The notes: a model not told the origin generated them from the sequence alone. Positions 8,400 to 18,310 are shown, counted from the stretch's first letter. The stretch is 64,000 nt of DNA from Arthrobacter sp. TPD3018 (GCA_003075315.1 QDFQ01000004.1:124001-188000), one strand, 5' to 3'. Numbers and translations: made by a program.

Positions 8400-10946
8400 A
8401 TGATGACCCATGTTCCGTTCCGCGCCGCGTTGCTGGCGGCTACCGCGCTGGCCCTGCCGACGCTGGCGCATGCCGATCCCGTCGCGGGCCCGGTGGCCGT
8501 GCCGGCGAGCGAGCCAATTACGGCGGCCGTGCCGCAGTCGACCAGCGCCGATCAGGCGGGGCAGGCCAATGACAAACAGTCGCTGACCACGTCGGACATC
8601 ATCGTCACCGGATCGCGCACCGCACAGGCGGCGCCGCTCACCGCGTCACTCACCACGACGCAGCCGCAATCGGCGGTCAGCCGCGACTTCATCGAGAATA
8701 GCGCCGCGACCGCCGACGTGAACGAGTTGATCGCGCTGACGCCGGGCGTGTCGATCTCGGGCGCGGGCAACGGCTATGGCCTGTCGGAGACGAAGGCGAC
8801 GATCCGCGGCTTTCAGGACGGCGAATATAACGTCACCTACGACTCGATCCCCTTCGCCGACACCAACAATCCGACGCACCATTCGACCGCTTTCTTCCCG
8901 TCGAACACGATCGAGACGATCGTCGTCGATCGCGGCCCCGGCAATGCCAGCCAGCTCGGCCAGGCGAGCTATGGCGGCAACATCAACATGTATTCGCGCG
9001 CTGCGACCGCGGATGCGGAGCTGCGCGGCGAGGCGATCGTCGGCAATTGGAACACCTTCATCGGCCGCGCGCTGTTCGAAAGCGGCAGCATCGACAAGCT
9101 CGGCGGTACGCGCATCGTGCTGACCGGCCAGTATCTCCAGTCCGATGGCGCGCTGTCCTATTCGCCGGTCGGATCGAAGAATCTGTTCGGTAAGGCGGTG
9201 ATACCGATCGGCAGCGCCAACACGCTGACCGTCATGAGCAGCTGGAACCGCAATTTCTATTATCAGTCGGACGTGCTGAAGGGCGCGACCTGCGGCAGTG
9301 CGGCGACCGATGCGTATAATGCCGCCAATCCGAAGGCGACGATCACCACCGCGCTGGGTGCAGACGGTCAGCCACTGACCCAGCTAACCGGGCGCGGTTG
9401 CGGCGCGACGTCGCAGGTCGGGCAATATGGCTTCAACTATGGTCTGGGCAACGATCCGACCCAGCACGATTATTGGGAATATAACCGCACCGATAAGACG
9501 ACGGACTTTTCCTACCTGCGTCTGCAGAGCGATCTGGGGCACGGCCTGACGCTCGACAATCGCACCTATATGTACGGCTATACGAACAACACGCTGTCGG
9601 GGAATGGCAGCTCTTCCTTTGGCGTGCCCAAGGGCGGAACGCTGCCGGTGTTCATGATCAAGTCGACCGGCGTCGTCACCGGCTTTACGGGCGCGGGCAC
9701 CGCCGCGTCGCCTTATGTCGCGGTGTCGGGCGGCAATGACGTGCTGGGCTATGACAAGCTCAACAAGTATCGCGTGTTCGGCTACATCGGCCAGGCGGAC
9801 TACGACTTCGGGTTCGGCAAGCTGCGGGTGGGCGGCTGGTATGAATATGCCGTCACCGATCGCCACAATTTCGATCTCGACCGCACCACCAATCAGCCGA
9901 GCTACAATGAGAAGTTCAGCAGCGGGACGGCCGCGACCAGCACGCTGCCGCCGATTTCGCAGGCGAACGTCAACTTCGCGCAGCATTCGACCTGGCACCA
10001 GTATCAGCTGTTCGGCGAGGTCGAACTCCGCCCGGTCGACGGCGTGTCGATCACGCCGGGCGTCAAATACGTCCACTTCACGCGCGGCGTGGATGCGGTC
10101 CTGCAACAGAAGACCCGCACGCCGCTCGACCTCAGCGCGACCTGGACCAAGACGCTGCCGTTCCTGACCGCCAACTGGCTGGTGACGAACAGCTGGTCCT
10201 TCTACGGCCAATATGCGCAGGGCATGTACGTGCCTGACCTGTCGAGCTTCTATTCCGCTTCGGGCCAGCTCGTCACCGCGCTCGACCAGCTGAAGCCGCA
10301 AACGACGACCAACTACCAGATCGGCACCGTCTGGCACGGACACAGCGTCTCGCTCGATGTCGATGGCTATATCATCAACGTCGACAACAAGATCGGCAAT
10401 TGCACGACCGCCAATTGCGATGCGACACTGCTCGTGAACCAGGGGCAGGTGCGCTACAAGGGCGTCGAGGGGCAGCTGAGCGTCATGCCGATCCACGGCC
10501 TGACCCTGTTCGGCAATGCCAGCTACAACCAGGCGCGCAGCGTGCAAACCGATGCGCAGATCGGCAAGGCGCCCTTTGCCACCGCGGCGGCGGGCTTCAT
10601 CTTCCGCAAGGACGGCTTCCGCGTCTCGTTCGACCAAAAATATACCGGCCCGCAATATGCCAACGACTATAACGGCAGCCCCGGTTTCCGCCTGTATCGC
10701 ATCCGTCCGTACAGCATCGGCCAGTTCGCGATCAGCCAGAAGTTCGAGGGCGGATTGAAACTGGGCGTGACCGTCAACAACGTCTTCAACAATCGCGTGG
10801 TGACGCAGATCGCGACCAGCAGCACGGGTGCACCGACCACGACGATCAACGGCAAATCCTACCAGTCGGGCTATGGCCAGCTCGACCAGTTCAACTATTT
10901 GCCGCCGCGCTCCTTCCTGCTGACCGCGGGCATTTCCTTCCGGTAA
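8400..10946 (+). CDS. TonB-dependent outer-membrane receptor
   Basis: An 848-residue receptor. Signal peptide (MMTHVPFRAALLAATALALP..AHA), then the TonB box/plug start DIIVTGSR at about residue 60, plug motifs TPGVSISG and TIRGFQ, and a barrel of about 650 residues ending in Phe-Arg. Starts at 8400 or 8403 (two adjacent ATGs); the frame is open much further back, inside the phosphatase gene, which is shadow. Because it follows an acid phosphatase, the cargo may be a phosphorylated compound or a phosphate-bound metal; nothing in the sequence decides. A strong hairpin follows the gene. Confidence 0.92.
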   Translation: MMTHVPFRAALLAATALALPTLAHADPVAGPVAVPASEPITAAVPQSTSADQAGQANDKQSLTTSDIIVTGSRTAQAAPLTASLTTTQPQSAVSRDFIENSAATADVNELIALTPGVSISGAGNGYGLSETKATIRGFQDGEYNVTYDSIPFADTNNPTHHSTAFFPSNTIETIVVDRGPGNASQLGQASYGGNINMYSRAATADAELRGEAIVGNWNTFIGRALFESGSIDKLGGTRIVLTGQYLQSDGALSYSPVGSKNLFGKAVIPIGSANTLTVMSSWNRNFYYQSDVLKGATCGSAATDAYNAANPKATITTALGADGQPLTQLTGRGCGATSQVGQYGFNYGLGNDPTQHDYWEYNRTDKTTDFSYLRLQSDLGHGLTLDNRTYMYGYTNNTLSGNGSSSFGVPKGGTLPVFMIKSTGVVTGFTGAGTAASPYVAVSGGNDVLGYDKLNKYRVFGYIGQADYDFGFGKLRVGGWYEYAVTDRHNFDLDRTTNQPSYNEKFSSGTAATSTLPPISQANVNFAQHSTWHQYQLFGEVELRPVDGVSITPGVKYVHFTRGVDAVLQQKTRTPLDLSATWTKTLPFLTANWLVTNSWSFYGQYAQGMYVPDLSSFYSASGQLVTALDQLKPQTTTNYQIGTVWHGHSVSLDVDGYIINVDNKIGNCTTANCDATLLVNQGQVRYKGVEGQLSVMPIHGLTLFGNASYNQARSVQTDAQIGKAPFATAAAGFIFRKDGFRVSFDQKYTGPQYANDYNGSPGFRLYRIRPYSIGQFAISQKFEGGLKLGVTVNNVFNNRVVTQIATSSTGAPTTTINGKSYQSGYGQLDQFNYLPPRSFLLTAGISFR

Positions 10947-11021
10947 GCCCGCGCCGGAGCAGCCCCACGGTGTCGGCATTAACGGGGGAGGGCGTCCGCC
11001 CGGCTGCGGCGGACATATGGG

Positions 11022-11060
11022 GCATCGACGTGCCGGCTCTCGCGACCGGCACGTCGATGC
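11022..11060. terminator. Hairpin terminator between convergent genes
   Basis: A perfect 15-bp stem (GCATCGACGTGCCGG and its complement) with a 9-base loop, between the TonB receptor stop (10946) and the convergent SDR stop (11067). There is no clear T-run, so it may act on both strands as a stem-only terminator or mRNA-stabilising hairpin. Confidence 0.7.
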
Positions 11061-11066
11061 TGGCCG

Positions 11067-11801
11067 TCAGGCCGTCGCGCCGCCATCGATGTTGAGCGTG
11101 GTGCCGGTGATGTAGCTGGCATCCGGTCCAGCGAGGAACGCGACCGCGCCTGCGATCTCCTCGACCCTGCCATAGCGGCCGAGCGGGATGGCTTGCAGCA
11201 GCTGTCCGGCGAAGTCGCTGTCGGCCGGGTTCATGTCGGTGTCGATCGGCCCCGGCTGCACGGTGTTGACCAGGATGTTGCGGGGGGCGAGATCCTTGGC
11301 CCAGCCGCGTGCCAGCGCGGCTACCGCGGCCTTGGTCGCGCTGTAGACGGTGGTCGCGGGGAAGGCCATTTCGCCCGAAATGCTGCCGATCAGGATGATC
11401 CGGCCGCCATCGCGCAGGTGCGGCAGGGCCGCGCGGGTGCCGACATGCAGACCCTTCACGTTGACGGCGAACTGGCGGTCGTACGTCTCGTCGCTGTCCT
11501 CGGTGACGGAAGCGAACTCGGCCACCCCGGCATTGTGGACCAGGATGTCGATCCCACCCAGAGCGGCGGCGGCCTGCTCGACGCCGGCGCGCTGCGAGGT
11601 GGGATCGGCAGCGTTGGCCTGGAAAGCGAAGGCGGTGCCGCCCGCACGCTCGATCGCTGCCACCGTGGTGTCGGCGGCGGCTTTGTTCCCGGCATAGGTG
11701 ATCGCCACGATCGCGCCATCCGCCGCAAGCCGTTTGGCGATGGCGGCACCGATGCCGCGCGATCCACCCGTGACGAGCGCTGTCCTGCCCTGAATCGACA
11801 T
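11067..11801 (-). CDS. SDR-family oxidoreductase (FabG-like)
   Basis: A 244-residue classical SDR. TGGSRGIG cofactor motif at residues 12-19, HNAG at about 90, catalytic Ser in IGSISG, YSATK at about 155-159 and the C-terminal ITGTTLNIDGG. A GGAGAAT site lies about 8 bases before the ATG at 11801; the frame remains open to 11879 across the operator, which is unlikely to be coding. It is divergent from the ArsR-type regulator across a dyad and is probably its repression target. Substrate unknown. Confidence 0.9.
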   Translation of the reverse strand: MSIQGRTALVTGGSRGIGAAIAKRLAADGAIVAITYAGNKAAADTTVAAIERAGGTAFAFQANAADPTSQRAGVEQAAAALGGIDILVHNAGVAEFASVTEDSDETYDRQFAVNVKGLHVGTRAALPHLRDGGRIILIGSISGEMAFPATTVYSATKAAVAALARGWAKDLAPRNILVNTVQPGPIDTDMNPADSDFAGQLLQAIPLGRYGRVEEIAGAVAFLAGPDASYITGTTLNIDGGATA

Positions 11802-11877
11802 AGATATTCTCCAAAAATGCTGGCCCGCGATCACGGCATCGTGCGCTGTCGGCAGGCAAGAAATGGGTGGACGTTTC

Positions 11878-11902
11878 AATAGTTCAATAATGCCGAACTA
11901 TT
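11878..11902. promoter_or_regulatory. ArsR-type operator dyad
   Basis: AATAGTTC-N9-GAACTATT, a perfect 8-bp inverted repeat, in the divergent region between the SDR (11801) and ArsR-like (11933) genes. AT-rich dyads of this size next to the gene are typical for ArsR-family repressors. If the regulator starts at 11915 or 11933, the dyad overlaps its likely promoter. Confidence 0.65.
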
Positions 11903-11932
11903 AAATTTGCCGTGATGTCCTATATCGGTGCC

Positions 11933-12244
11933 ATGGCCCGCTTCACGCACCCCCGGCTGGAGGACGTTCCGATCGATCTGGCGCTGCACGCGCTGGCCGA
12001 TCCCAATCGGCTGGCCATGGTGGCGCGCCTCGCCGCGACCGAGCGGCTGAGCTGCACCGATGCCGCGCCGTGCGAGTCGATTCCGAAGAGCACGCTGTCC
12101 AACCACTTGAAGCTGCTCCGCGCGGCCGGGCTGATCGAGACGACGCAGGCCGGCCGCGAGATGATCAACACGCTGCGCCGGGACGAATTCGACCGGCGCT
12201 TTCCGGGTCTGCTCGACGTGGTGCTCGCCAACCGGCCGGGCTGA
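11933..12244 (+). CDS. ArsR-family winged-helix regulator
   Basis: About 103 residues. The single domain contains LHALADPNRLAMVARLA (helices 1-2) and a recognition helix in PKSTLSNHLKLLRAAGLI, followed by the wing TTQAGREMINTL. Cys residues occur in LSCTDAAPCES near the recognition region, so redox or metal sensing is possible but not proven. The start could also be ATG 11915 or GTG 11912; none has a clear ribosome-binding site, and the mRNA may be leaderless. It probably represses itself and the divergent SDR. Confidence 0.85.
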   Translation: MARFTHPRLEDVPIDLALHALADPNRLAMVARLAATERLSCTDAAPCESIPKSTLSNHLKLLRAAGLIETTQAGREMINTLRRDEFDRRFPGLLDVVLANRPG

Positions 12245-12308
12245 TTATCGGCCGATCGCGTTGAGTTCGGCTACGGATACGTCGGACAGCGTCGGTCCGT
12301 GAGCACCG

Positions 12309-12338
12309 CCCTCGGTCTGATCGCGTCTAGACCGAGGG
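12309..12338. terminator. Bidirectional hairpin terminator
   Basis: CCCTCGGTCT-N10-AGACCGAGGG forms a perfect 10-bp stem. It lies after the ArsR-like gene (+) and overlaps the stop codon of the convergent receiver gene (-), so it can end both transcripts. Confidence 0.6.
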
Positions 12339-12719
12339 TTCCGATGACCGTTGCAGCAGACCGGCGGCCGCGGCGACGACCAGTCCGGCGGCCACCGGCT
12401 TTTCGATGCGCACGACGTCCGCGAACGCGTCGGGGATCGTCTCGGCATCGTAACCGGTCACGAACACGAAGGGGATGTTCTGCCCGACAAGCTCATGCGG
12501 CACGGCGAAGGACGGCCCGGCACCGAGATTCACGTCGACGAACGCACAGTCCAGCGTCCCCTCGGCGAGTGCTGCCTGCGCCTCCTCTTCCTCCCCGAAC
12601 GGCCCGACGATCAGGGCACCGGCCGCCTCCAGCGCATCCTGCAGATCGGTTGCGAGGAGATAATCATCCTCGAGAATCAATATCCGCGCGCCATGAAGGC
12701 CGATACGCTTGACGGTCAT
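12327..12719 (-). CDS. Receiver-only response regulator
   Basis: A 130-residue stand-alone receiver. Acidic pair in LILEDD, phospho-acceptor Asp in CAFVDVNL (about residue 59), conserved Thr in FVTGYD and Lys in RIEKPV (about residue 107). This is the form usually encoded beside HWE/HisKA_2 kinases. The start codon overlaps the kinase stop (ATGA), so the two are co-translated and likely form one phosphorelay. No output domain, so it must act on another protein or as a phosphate sink. Confidence 0.9.
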   Translation of the reverse strand: MTVKRIGLHGARILILEDDYLLATDLQDALEAAGALIVGPFGEEEEAQAALAEGTLDCAFVDVNLGAGPSFAVPHELVGQNIPFVFVTGYDAETIPDAFADVVRIEKPVAAGLVVAAAAGLLQRSSEPSV

Positions 12720-15445
12720 CGGACAACTCCGTTCGTCTGGAGGATGCTGTCCCCCGGTTGCAGCGGAAATTCGATCCGACTGTGCAGGCCCCCCGGTCTG
12801 AAGGAGATCTGCCCGTCGCCCTTCAGTTCATAGGGGATGCGGCGCGTGATCAGCGCCGACCCGAAGCCGTGCCGCCGGGGCGCTGCATCGACGATCGGCA
12901 CACCGCGCTCGGTCCATTGCAGGATCAGCCATCGGCTATCGTCGCGCGCCTCGATCGCCCAATCGACCACGACATGGCCGCCGATCCGGGAAAAGGCGCC
13001 ATATTTGGTGGCATTGGTCGCAAGCTCGTGAATGGCGAGCGTCAGCACCTCCGCCGCCTTCGGTGACAGTTCGACATCGGGACCAGACAGCGAGAATTGC
13101 TCGTCGATCGCCACTTGCGCCAGCAGTTCGTCGCGGATCATGTCTTCGAGATCGACAGAGGCACCGGCCCGGCGGGTGAGCAGGACTTGCGTGCGGGCGA
13201 GGGCGGAGATTCGGCCCTGCAGATGCTGAACATACTCCTCCGTCGACCGCTCGCCATCGTTCGAGCGGCTGATAATCGAGCGGATCACGGCCAGAATATT
13301 GCGAACGCGGTGCTGCAGTTCGGCAAGCAGGATCTGCTGGTGGTCCGCAGCCTCGCGACGCTCGGTCGTATCGCGCTGCGCGCCGATCATCCGAATCGGG
13401 ACACCCGCAGCGTCGTAGAAGAACCGCCCCCGCGCGGCATGCCAACGCACCGTTCCATCGGGGTATAAGCAGCGAAACTCCCGAACATATTCCGTGTGCG
13501 TGTCGCGTGCGGTTACCAGCGCGGCCTCGGTGGCGGCACGATCGTCGGGATGGATGCTGGCCGCCCAGGCTTCATAGGTCGGCGTAACCTCTCCCACCGC
13601 AAAGCCAGACATGCGGAAATGTTCATCCGACCAGCTGATCGTGTCGGTGCGCATGTCCCAATCCCACAGGCCGATCTTTGCGACCTCGACCGCGCTGCGG
13701 AGCCGCTCCTCGCTCGTCGTCAGGCGCTCCTCGGCGCGTTTGCGCGCGGTGATGTCGGTGAACAGTACCGCCACGCGATGACGATCGGGATCCAGCGCGA
13801 AGATGTTGAGGTCGAAGACCCGGCCGAGCGAAGGCTCGGCCTCTTCGATGCGGAGCGGCTCGCCGGAATCCAGCGCCTGGCCATATAAAGCGGTCCAGCG
13901 CGGGTTGGGCGCCCCGAGCAGGTCGGTCGCCGTCCGGCCGACCGGCCATGGCATGCCGGTGTGCGTCAGGAACGCCGGATTGGCATCGACGAAGCGGAAA
14001 TCGACCCAGCGGCCGGCATCGTCCTTCAGGACGTCGACGACAGCATAGGCCTCGTCCATCGACGTGAACAGCGCACGGTAGCGTTTCTCGCTGTCGTGCA
14101 GGGCATCGGCGGCGCGCTTGCGATCGGTGATGTCCCGCCAGAACACCGCAATCGCGCCATCGTCGGTGGGGTACACGCGCGTTTCGAGCCACAGCGAACG
14201 CCCGCCGCTCCACGTATAGCAGTGGTCGAGCACGGCGGGCTCGCGCGTTGCCATCGCCGTCTTCAGCATATGGCCGACGGCGGAGTGCTCGGTACCGGGA
14301 AACGCAGCCCAATGCGTCAGACCGACGATGGCGTCCCGCGGCCGGCCATCCATGCGCAGCGCTTCGCGATTGTATTCGAGCACCGTAAAATCCGGCCCGA
14401 TGATGCCGAACCCTTCGTCCATGCCGTCCAGCACGCCGCGCAACAGCCGTTCGCGATCCCGCAGTGCCGCTTCGGCCCGCGCACGCTCGATCGCACTCCA
14501 GGTGCGCTCCGCCGTCTCGCGCGTCAGGGCGAGGTCATTGGCGCTCCAAGCGCGGGGTTCGCGCTGATTGACGACCAGCAACGCGGCAAATCGCCCATTG
14601 GCGACGAGCGGTACGCCGATCGCGGCACGCGCGCCGAACACCGCATAGGCCGCCCGCTCATCGTCGTTGAGCCCGGGATCGGTCAGGCTGTCCGACACGC
14701 TCGACATCCGGCCCGATCGCCATTGGGCGAGCCGCGCCTCCTGAAAGCCGGTCAGCGGATAACGGCCGGCATTGCTGGGCACGCCGTCGGCGTAATCGTG
14801 GATGACGCTCCATGTCGTGCCGCCCGGGTCGATCGTCGCGTAGAATACGCGGGTGGCGCCAAGCTTGCGTCCGAGCAACGCCGCCGCGGTTCGCTCGATA
14901 TCGGCTGCGTCGGATAGCGGGCGGAGCACGTCGCTGAGTTCGAGCAGGAAGGCCTGCCGTTCCTCGCTTTCCCGCAACGCGTCTTCAGCACGTTTGCGGG
15001 CATCGATGTCGATATTGATGCCGACCCATTTCTGGATTTCGCCCGCCGCATCGAACAGCGGCGCGGCGCGGACGTTGGTCCAGCGCCATCCGCCGCCGGG
15101 CGCGCGCAGGCGAAATTCGGCATCGACCAGAGTGCGCGCTTGCGTCGCATCGCGCCACTGGCGTTCGGCATGAGCGCGATCGTCGGCATGGACCGCGTTG
15201 AGCCAGCCGTATCCCAGAAACTCGTCCAACGTCTGCCCGGTATAGGCCCGCCAGGTCGGACTGTCGTTGACGACGACCCCCGCCGCGTCCGTCTCCCAGA
15301 CCGCCTGAGCCCAACTTTCGGTCACCAACCGATAGCGCGCCTCTATGTCCCCCGTCGCGGGGCCCGCATCGACCTGTCCGTCCAACCATGACGGCGGCCT
15401 GGGGCCTGCCGGATCGGGATCAGGGGGGGCATCGCGCTGGTCCAT
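12716..15445 (-). CDS. PAS/GAF multi-sensor HWE-family histidine kinase
   Basis: About 909 residues, soluble. Domain order: PAS (about 35-155), GAF (about 170-320), PAS (335-450), PAS (460-580), PAS (590-715), then the HWE dimerisation domain with the phospho-acceptor His in LAELQHRVRNILAVI, and an HWE-type ATPase domain (AIHELATNATKYGAF, HGFGSALI). No membrane segments, so it senses a cytoplasmic signal; no Cys/His pattern identifies a chromophore. The ATG at 15445 is chosen because the earlier frame, open to 15619, is low quality. No clear ribosome-binding site. Bases 15446-15684 upstream of it hold no gene. Confidence 0.88.
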   Translation of the reverse strand: MDQRDAPPDPDPAGPRPPSWLDGQVDAGPATGDIEARYRLVTESWAQAVWETDAAGVVVNDSPTWRAYTGQTLDEFLGYGWLNAVHADDRAHAERQWRDATQARTLVDAEFRLRAPGGGWRWTNVRAAPLFDAAGEIQKWVGINIDIDARKRAEDALRESEERQAFLLELSDVLRPLSDAADIERTAAALLGRKLGATRVFYATIDPGGTTWSVIHDYADGVPSNAGRYPLTGFQEARLAQWRSGRMSSVSDSLTDPGLNDDERAAYAVFGARAAIGVPLVANGRFAALLVVNQREPRAWSANDLALTRETAERTWSAIERARAEAALRDRERLLRGVLDGMDEGFGIIGPDFTVLEYNREALRMDGRPRDAIVGLTHWAAFPGTEHSAVGHMLKTAMATREPAVLDHCYTWSGGRSLWLETRVYPTDDGAIAVFWRDITDRKRAADALHDSEKRYRALFTSMDEAYAVVDVLKDDAGRWVDFRFVDANPAFLTHTGMPWPVGRTATDLLGAPNPRWTALYGQALDSGEPLRIEEAEPSLGRVFDLNIFALDPDRHRVAVLFTDITARKRAEERLTTSEERLRSAVEVAKIGLWDWDMRTDTISWSDEHFRMSGFAVGEVTPTYEAWAASIHPDDRAATEAALVTARDTHTEYVREFRCLYPDGTVRWHAARGRFFYDAAGVPIRMIGAQRDTTERREAADHQQILLAELQHRVRNILAVIRSIISRSNDGERSTEEYVQHLQGRISALARTQVLLTRRAGASVDLEDMIRDELLAQVAIDEQFSLSGPDVELSPKAAEVLTLAIHELATNATKYGAFSRIGGHVVVDWAIEARDDSRWLILQWTERGVPIVDAAPRRHGFGSALITRRIPYELKGDGQISFRPGGLHSRIEFPLQPGDSILQTNGVVR

Positions 15446-15684
15446 GCCCAAGTAGCGCACGATCGCCGGGTAAGGGAAATAATCTGCGTCAGGCCGGAAA
15501 TGGTAACGTTCTGAAACACCGCAGGAATGCCGTGCTTTCTGTCGCCGAAAGCCCGCGGCGGTGTTCGCGTTCCCGATCGGTCTGGCCAAGCGTGGCAGGG
15601 GGCAAGAGGCACGTGACATTCAGGCGACCATCGCGCCGACGCGACGGCCCGTTCCGCGGCCGGGTCGATCGCTGCCGATCCTCG

Positions 15685-18168
15685 TCACGCCACGCTTCCC
15701 AACGCCATTACGGCGGCGGGTTCGGTTTGGCGTTGCTGCGCCACGCGAAGGGCCCTGTCGAGCGTTTCGGCGAGGATCACGAGCGGGGCGCCGCGGACCA
15801 TGGTGATATGATCCCCCGGGGTCCGTTCGATCTGCAACGTGCCGTCGACGACGTCTCCCCACCCGGCATCGCCGATGCTGTTCTCCGGTCGCAGCACCAG
15901 CACGTCACCGGGATAGACCGCCGGGCGGTAGCCGTGCGTCGCACGCTCGACCCGCTGGCTGACGCTCGCGGGCTCCCCAGTCCCGGGCGATCGGTGGCGC
16001 AGCAGGCGTGCGAGGCGGCTGCGCAGGTTTACGCGGGGGTGGGGGCGGTGGCCGGGGCATTCGGCGTCGAGCATCACGAGCAGGGCGACGGTTTCGCCGT
16101 CGGCGACCAGCTGCGCGGCCAGCTCCAGTGCGACGATGCCCCAGCGGCACCAACCGCCGAGATAATAAGGGCCGGTGGGGTGTTCGGCCACCAGCCGCCG
16201 TTTCAGCCGTGCGGCGACGGCCGGTATCGACAGGTCGCCCGCGCCAAGTGCCGCTTCGTCGGCGGCATCGATGTTGAGCGCATAGGCGGGCTGGTCGGGG
16301 GACAGGGCGCGCGCCATGGTCCGCATCAACGGCCCGGCGTCCAGCCAGACGAGGGGCGGGCGGCGGCCGCCGGCATTGAGCAGCATCATTCCCGTATCGG
16401 CAGGCGGCTCGCCCGCGGCGATGCGCGTCGCCATCGCCGCCAGCGTCGAATGGCGCATCAGCTCGACGAGCGCGAGGCGGACGCCGAACGCCGCCTCGAT
16501 CCGGCGGGCGAGGCGAACGGTCATCAGCGAATAGCCGCCGAGGTCGAAGAAATCGTCGTCCGGCGTGATGGCGGCGACGTGCAGCAGGTCGCGCCAGATC
16601 GCGGCAAGCCGGCGATCGATCGTGTCGTCCGCCATGGCAATCACAGGCGGCACGCTCGATGCGAAGGGGGAAGGCAGGGCGGCACGGTCGACCTTGCCGT
16701 TCGGCGTGATCGGCATCACCGCGACCGCCACGATCCGGTCGGGGATCATGTACGCGGCGATACGGGTCGCGAGGAACGCTTTCACCTCCCCCGCAGCGAT
16801 GGCGCCGCCGCGCGGTACGACATAGCCGACCAGCACGGCCTCGCCCGACGGATCGGTGCACAGCCGTGCGGCGCTCCACGCGATGCCGGGATGCTGGGCG
16901 AGCGCCGCCTCGACGTCGCCGAGCTCGACGCGAAAGCCCCGCACCTTCACCTGATCGTCGAGCCGGCCGAGGCAGAAGAGCGCACCGCGGGCGTCGATCC
17001 GGCCGAGATCGCCGGTCCGGTAGGCGCGCGTGCCGTCGGCGAGCCGGACGAAGCGCTCGGCGGTCAGATCGGGTCGGTTGCGATAGCTGCGGGCGACACC
17101 GACGCCGCCGATCACGATCTCGCCCACCGTGTCGACCGGCACCGGCGTCAGCGTGCCGTCGGTGACCTGCACCGCGGTACCGGTTAGCGGCCAGCCGATC
17201 GGCACCGCGTCGCTGCCGGGCAGGATACGGCAGGTGGTGGACCAGACCGTCGTCTCGGTCGGACCATAGATATTCCACAGCGCGGCGCAGCACGGCAGCA
17301 ACCGATCGGCGAGCGCGCGGGTCAGCGCCTCGCCGCCGGCGAGGATGCGCAGTCCCGGCAAGCCGGTCCAGCCATGTTCCAGCAACGCGCGCCAGGCGGA
17401 GGGGGTCGCCTGCATCAGGTCCGGCCGATAGGCGTCGATCGCGGCGGCGAGCCGGGCGGGGTCGGTCGCCTCCTCCATGTCGATGAGCGCCAGCGATCCC
17501 CCCGTGTAGAGCGCGAGGAACATGTCGGGCACGGATACATCGAAGCCGAGCCGGGTGATGCCCAGCATCCGCTCGCCGGCTCGGAACCCGGGCCGCGCCG
17601 CCATCGTGTCGAGCAGCGCGACCAGCGACCGATGCTCGATCTCGACCCCCTTGGGGCGTCCGGTCGACCCCGATGTGAAGATGACATAGGCCAGCGTGTC
17701 CGGCGTGATCGCCGGCGTCGGAACGGGCTTGCGTAAGGCGGGGCCGGGATCGTCCTCGGCGATCAGCACCGGCACGGTGAGGTGTGCGACGACGGGCGCG
17801 TAGCGGCGGTTCGCGACGATCAGCGCGGGCCGGGCATCCGCGATCACCTGCGCCAGCCGGACGGGCGGCGTCGCCGGATCGATCGGCAGATAGGCCGCAC
17901 CGACCTTCAGGATCGCGAGCAGCCACGCCGGCAGGTCGACGTCGCGCGCCAGGCACACGCCGACCAGCCGGTCGCCGCCGGTCAACGCCGCCGCCAGGCG
18001 CGCGGCGAGCACATCGACCCGCCGCGCCATGTCCGCATAGGTTCGGCGCTCGCCCTGCGCTTCGACCGCCAGCGCCCGGGGATAGCGGCGGGCATTGCGA
18101 TCGAAGACCTCCGGCACCGAATGCCAGGCGGTGCCGTCGGTGTCGGCGGCCGTCGCGTCGTGGTACAT
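15685..18168 (-). CDS. Single-module nonribosomal peptide synthetase, A-T-TE
   Basis: 827 residues. Adenylation domain (about 15-510): FTSGSTGRPKG phosphate loop, GFDVSVPDMF with the Asp that normally binds a substrate amino group, NIYGPTETT, YRTGDLGR, and PNGKVDR with the catalytic Lys. Carrier domain (about 525-600): DDFFDLGGYSLMTVRL with the phosphopantetheine Ser. Thioesterase (about 610-820): GGWCRWG where GxSxG is expected, so the nucleophile is Cys, and the His motif GDHITMV near the end. There is no condensation domain. The ATG at 18168 has GGAGGAAGGGGA just upstream. It shares the EPS-cluster dyad motif with the divergent glycosyltransferase, and a phosphopantetheinyl transferase lies in the same locus. 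It probably loads one amino acid and releases, dimerises or transfers it. Confidence 0.9.
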   Translation of the reverse strand: MYHDATAADTDGTAWHSVPEVFDRNARRYPRALAVEAQGERRTYADMARRVDVLAARLAAALTGGDRLVGVCLARDVDLPAWLLAILKVGAAYLPIDPATPPVRLAQVIADARPALIVANRRYAPVVAHLTVPVLIAEDDPGPALRKPVPTPAITPDTLAYVIFTSGSTGRPKGVEIEHRSLVALLDTMAARPGFRAGERMLGITRLGFDVSVPDMFLALYTGGSLALIDMEEATDPARLAAAIDAYRPDLMQATPSAWRALLEHGWTGLPGLRILAGGEALTRALADRLLPCCAALWNIYGPTETTVWSTTCRILPGSDAVPIGWPLTGTAVQVTDGTLTPVPVDTVGEIVIGGVGVARSYRNRPDLTAERFVRLADGTRAYRTGDLGRIDARGALFCLGRLDDQVKVRGFRVELGDVEAALAQHPGIAWSAARLCTDPSGEAVLVGYVVPRGGAIAAGEVKAFLATRIAAYMIPDRIVAVAVMPITPNGKVDRAALPSPFASSVPPVIAMADDTIDRRLAAIWRDLLHVAAITPDDDFFDLGGYSLMTVRLARRIEAAFGVRLALVELMRHSTLAAMATRIAAGEPPADTGMMLLNAGGRRPPLVWLDAGPLMRTMARALSPDQPAYALNIDAADEAALGAGDLSIPAVAARLKRRLVAEHPTGPYYLGGWCRWGIVALELAAQLVADGETVALLVMLDAECPGHRPHPRVNLRSRLARLLRHRSPGTGEPASVSQRVERATHGYRPAVYPGDVLVLRPENSIGDAGWGDVVDGTLQIERTPGDHITMVRGAPLVILAETLDRALRVAQQRQTEPAAVMALGSVA

Positions 18169-18262
18169 GCGCTATCCCCTTCCTCCGATCGTTGTCGGGT
18201 CGTCCGGCACACCGCGGCGGTGCGCTCGCGGACGGTGATCGGGCGTTTCCGCGCGTCGCGAT

Positions 18263-18276
18263 ATGTCGAATGATGC
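18263..18276 (-). promoter_or_regulatory. EPS-cluster dyad motif, copy 1
   Basis: Minus strand GCATCATTCGACAT, a variant of RCATCA-WW-TGAYGY. It lies 95 bases before the synthetase start (18168) and 35 before the glycosyltransferase start (18311). It links the peptide synthetase to the same motif set as the EPS genes. Confidence 0.45.
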
Positions 18277-18310
18277 ACGTCGCGAGGCAGGTGCGGGCTA
18301 GGCGCCGGGA

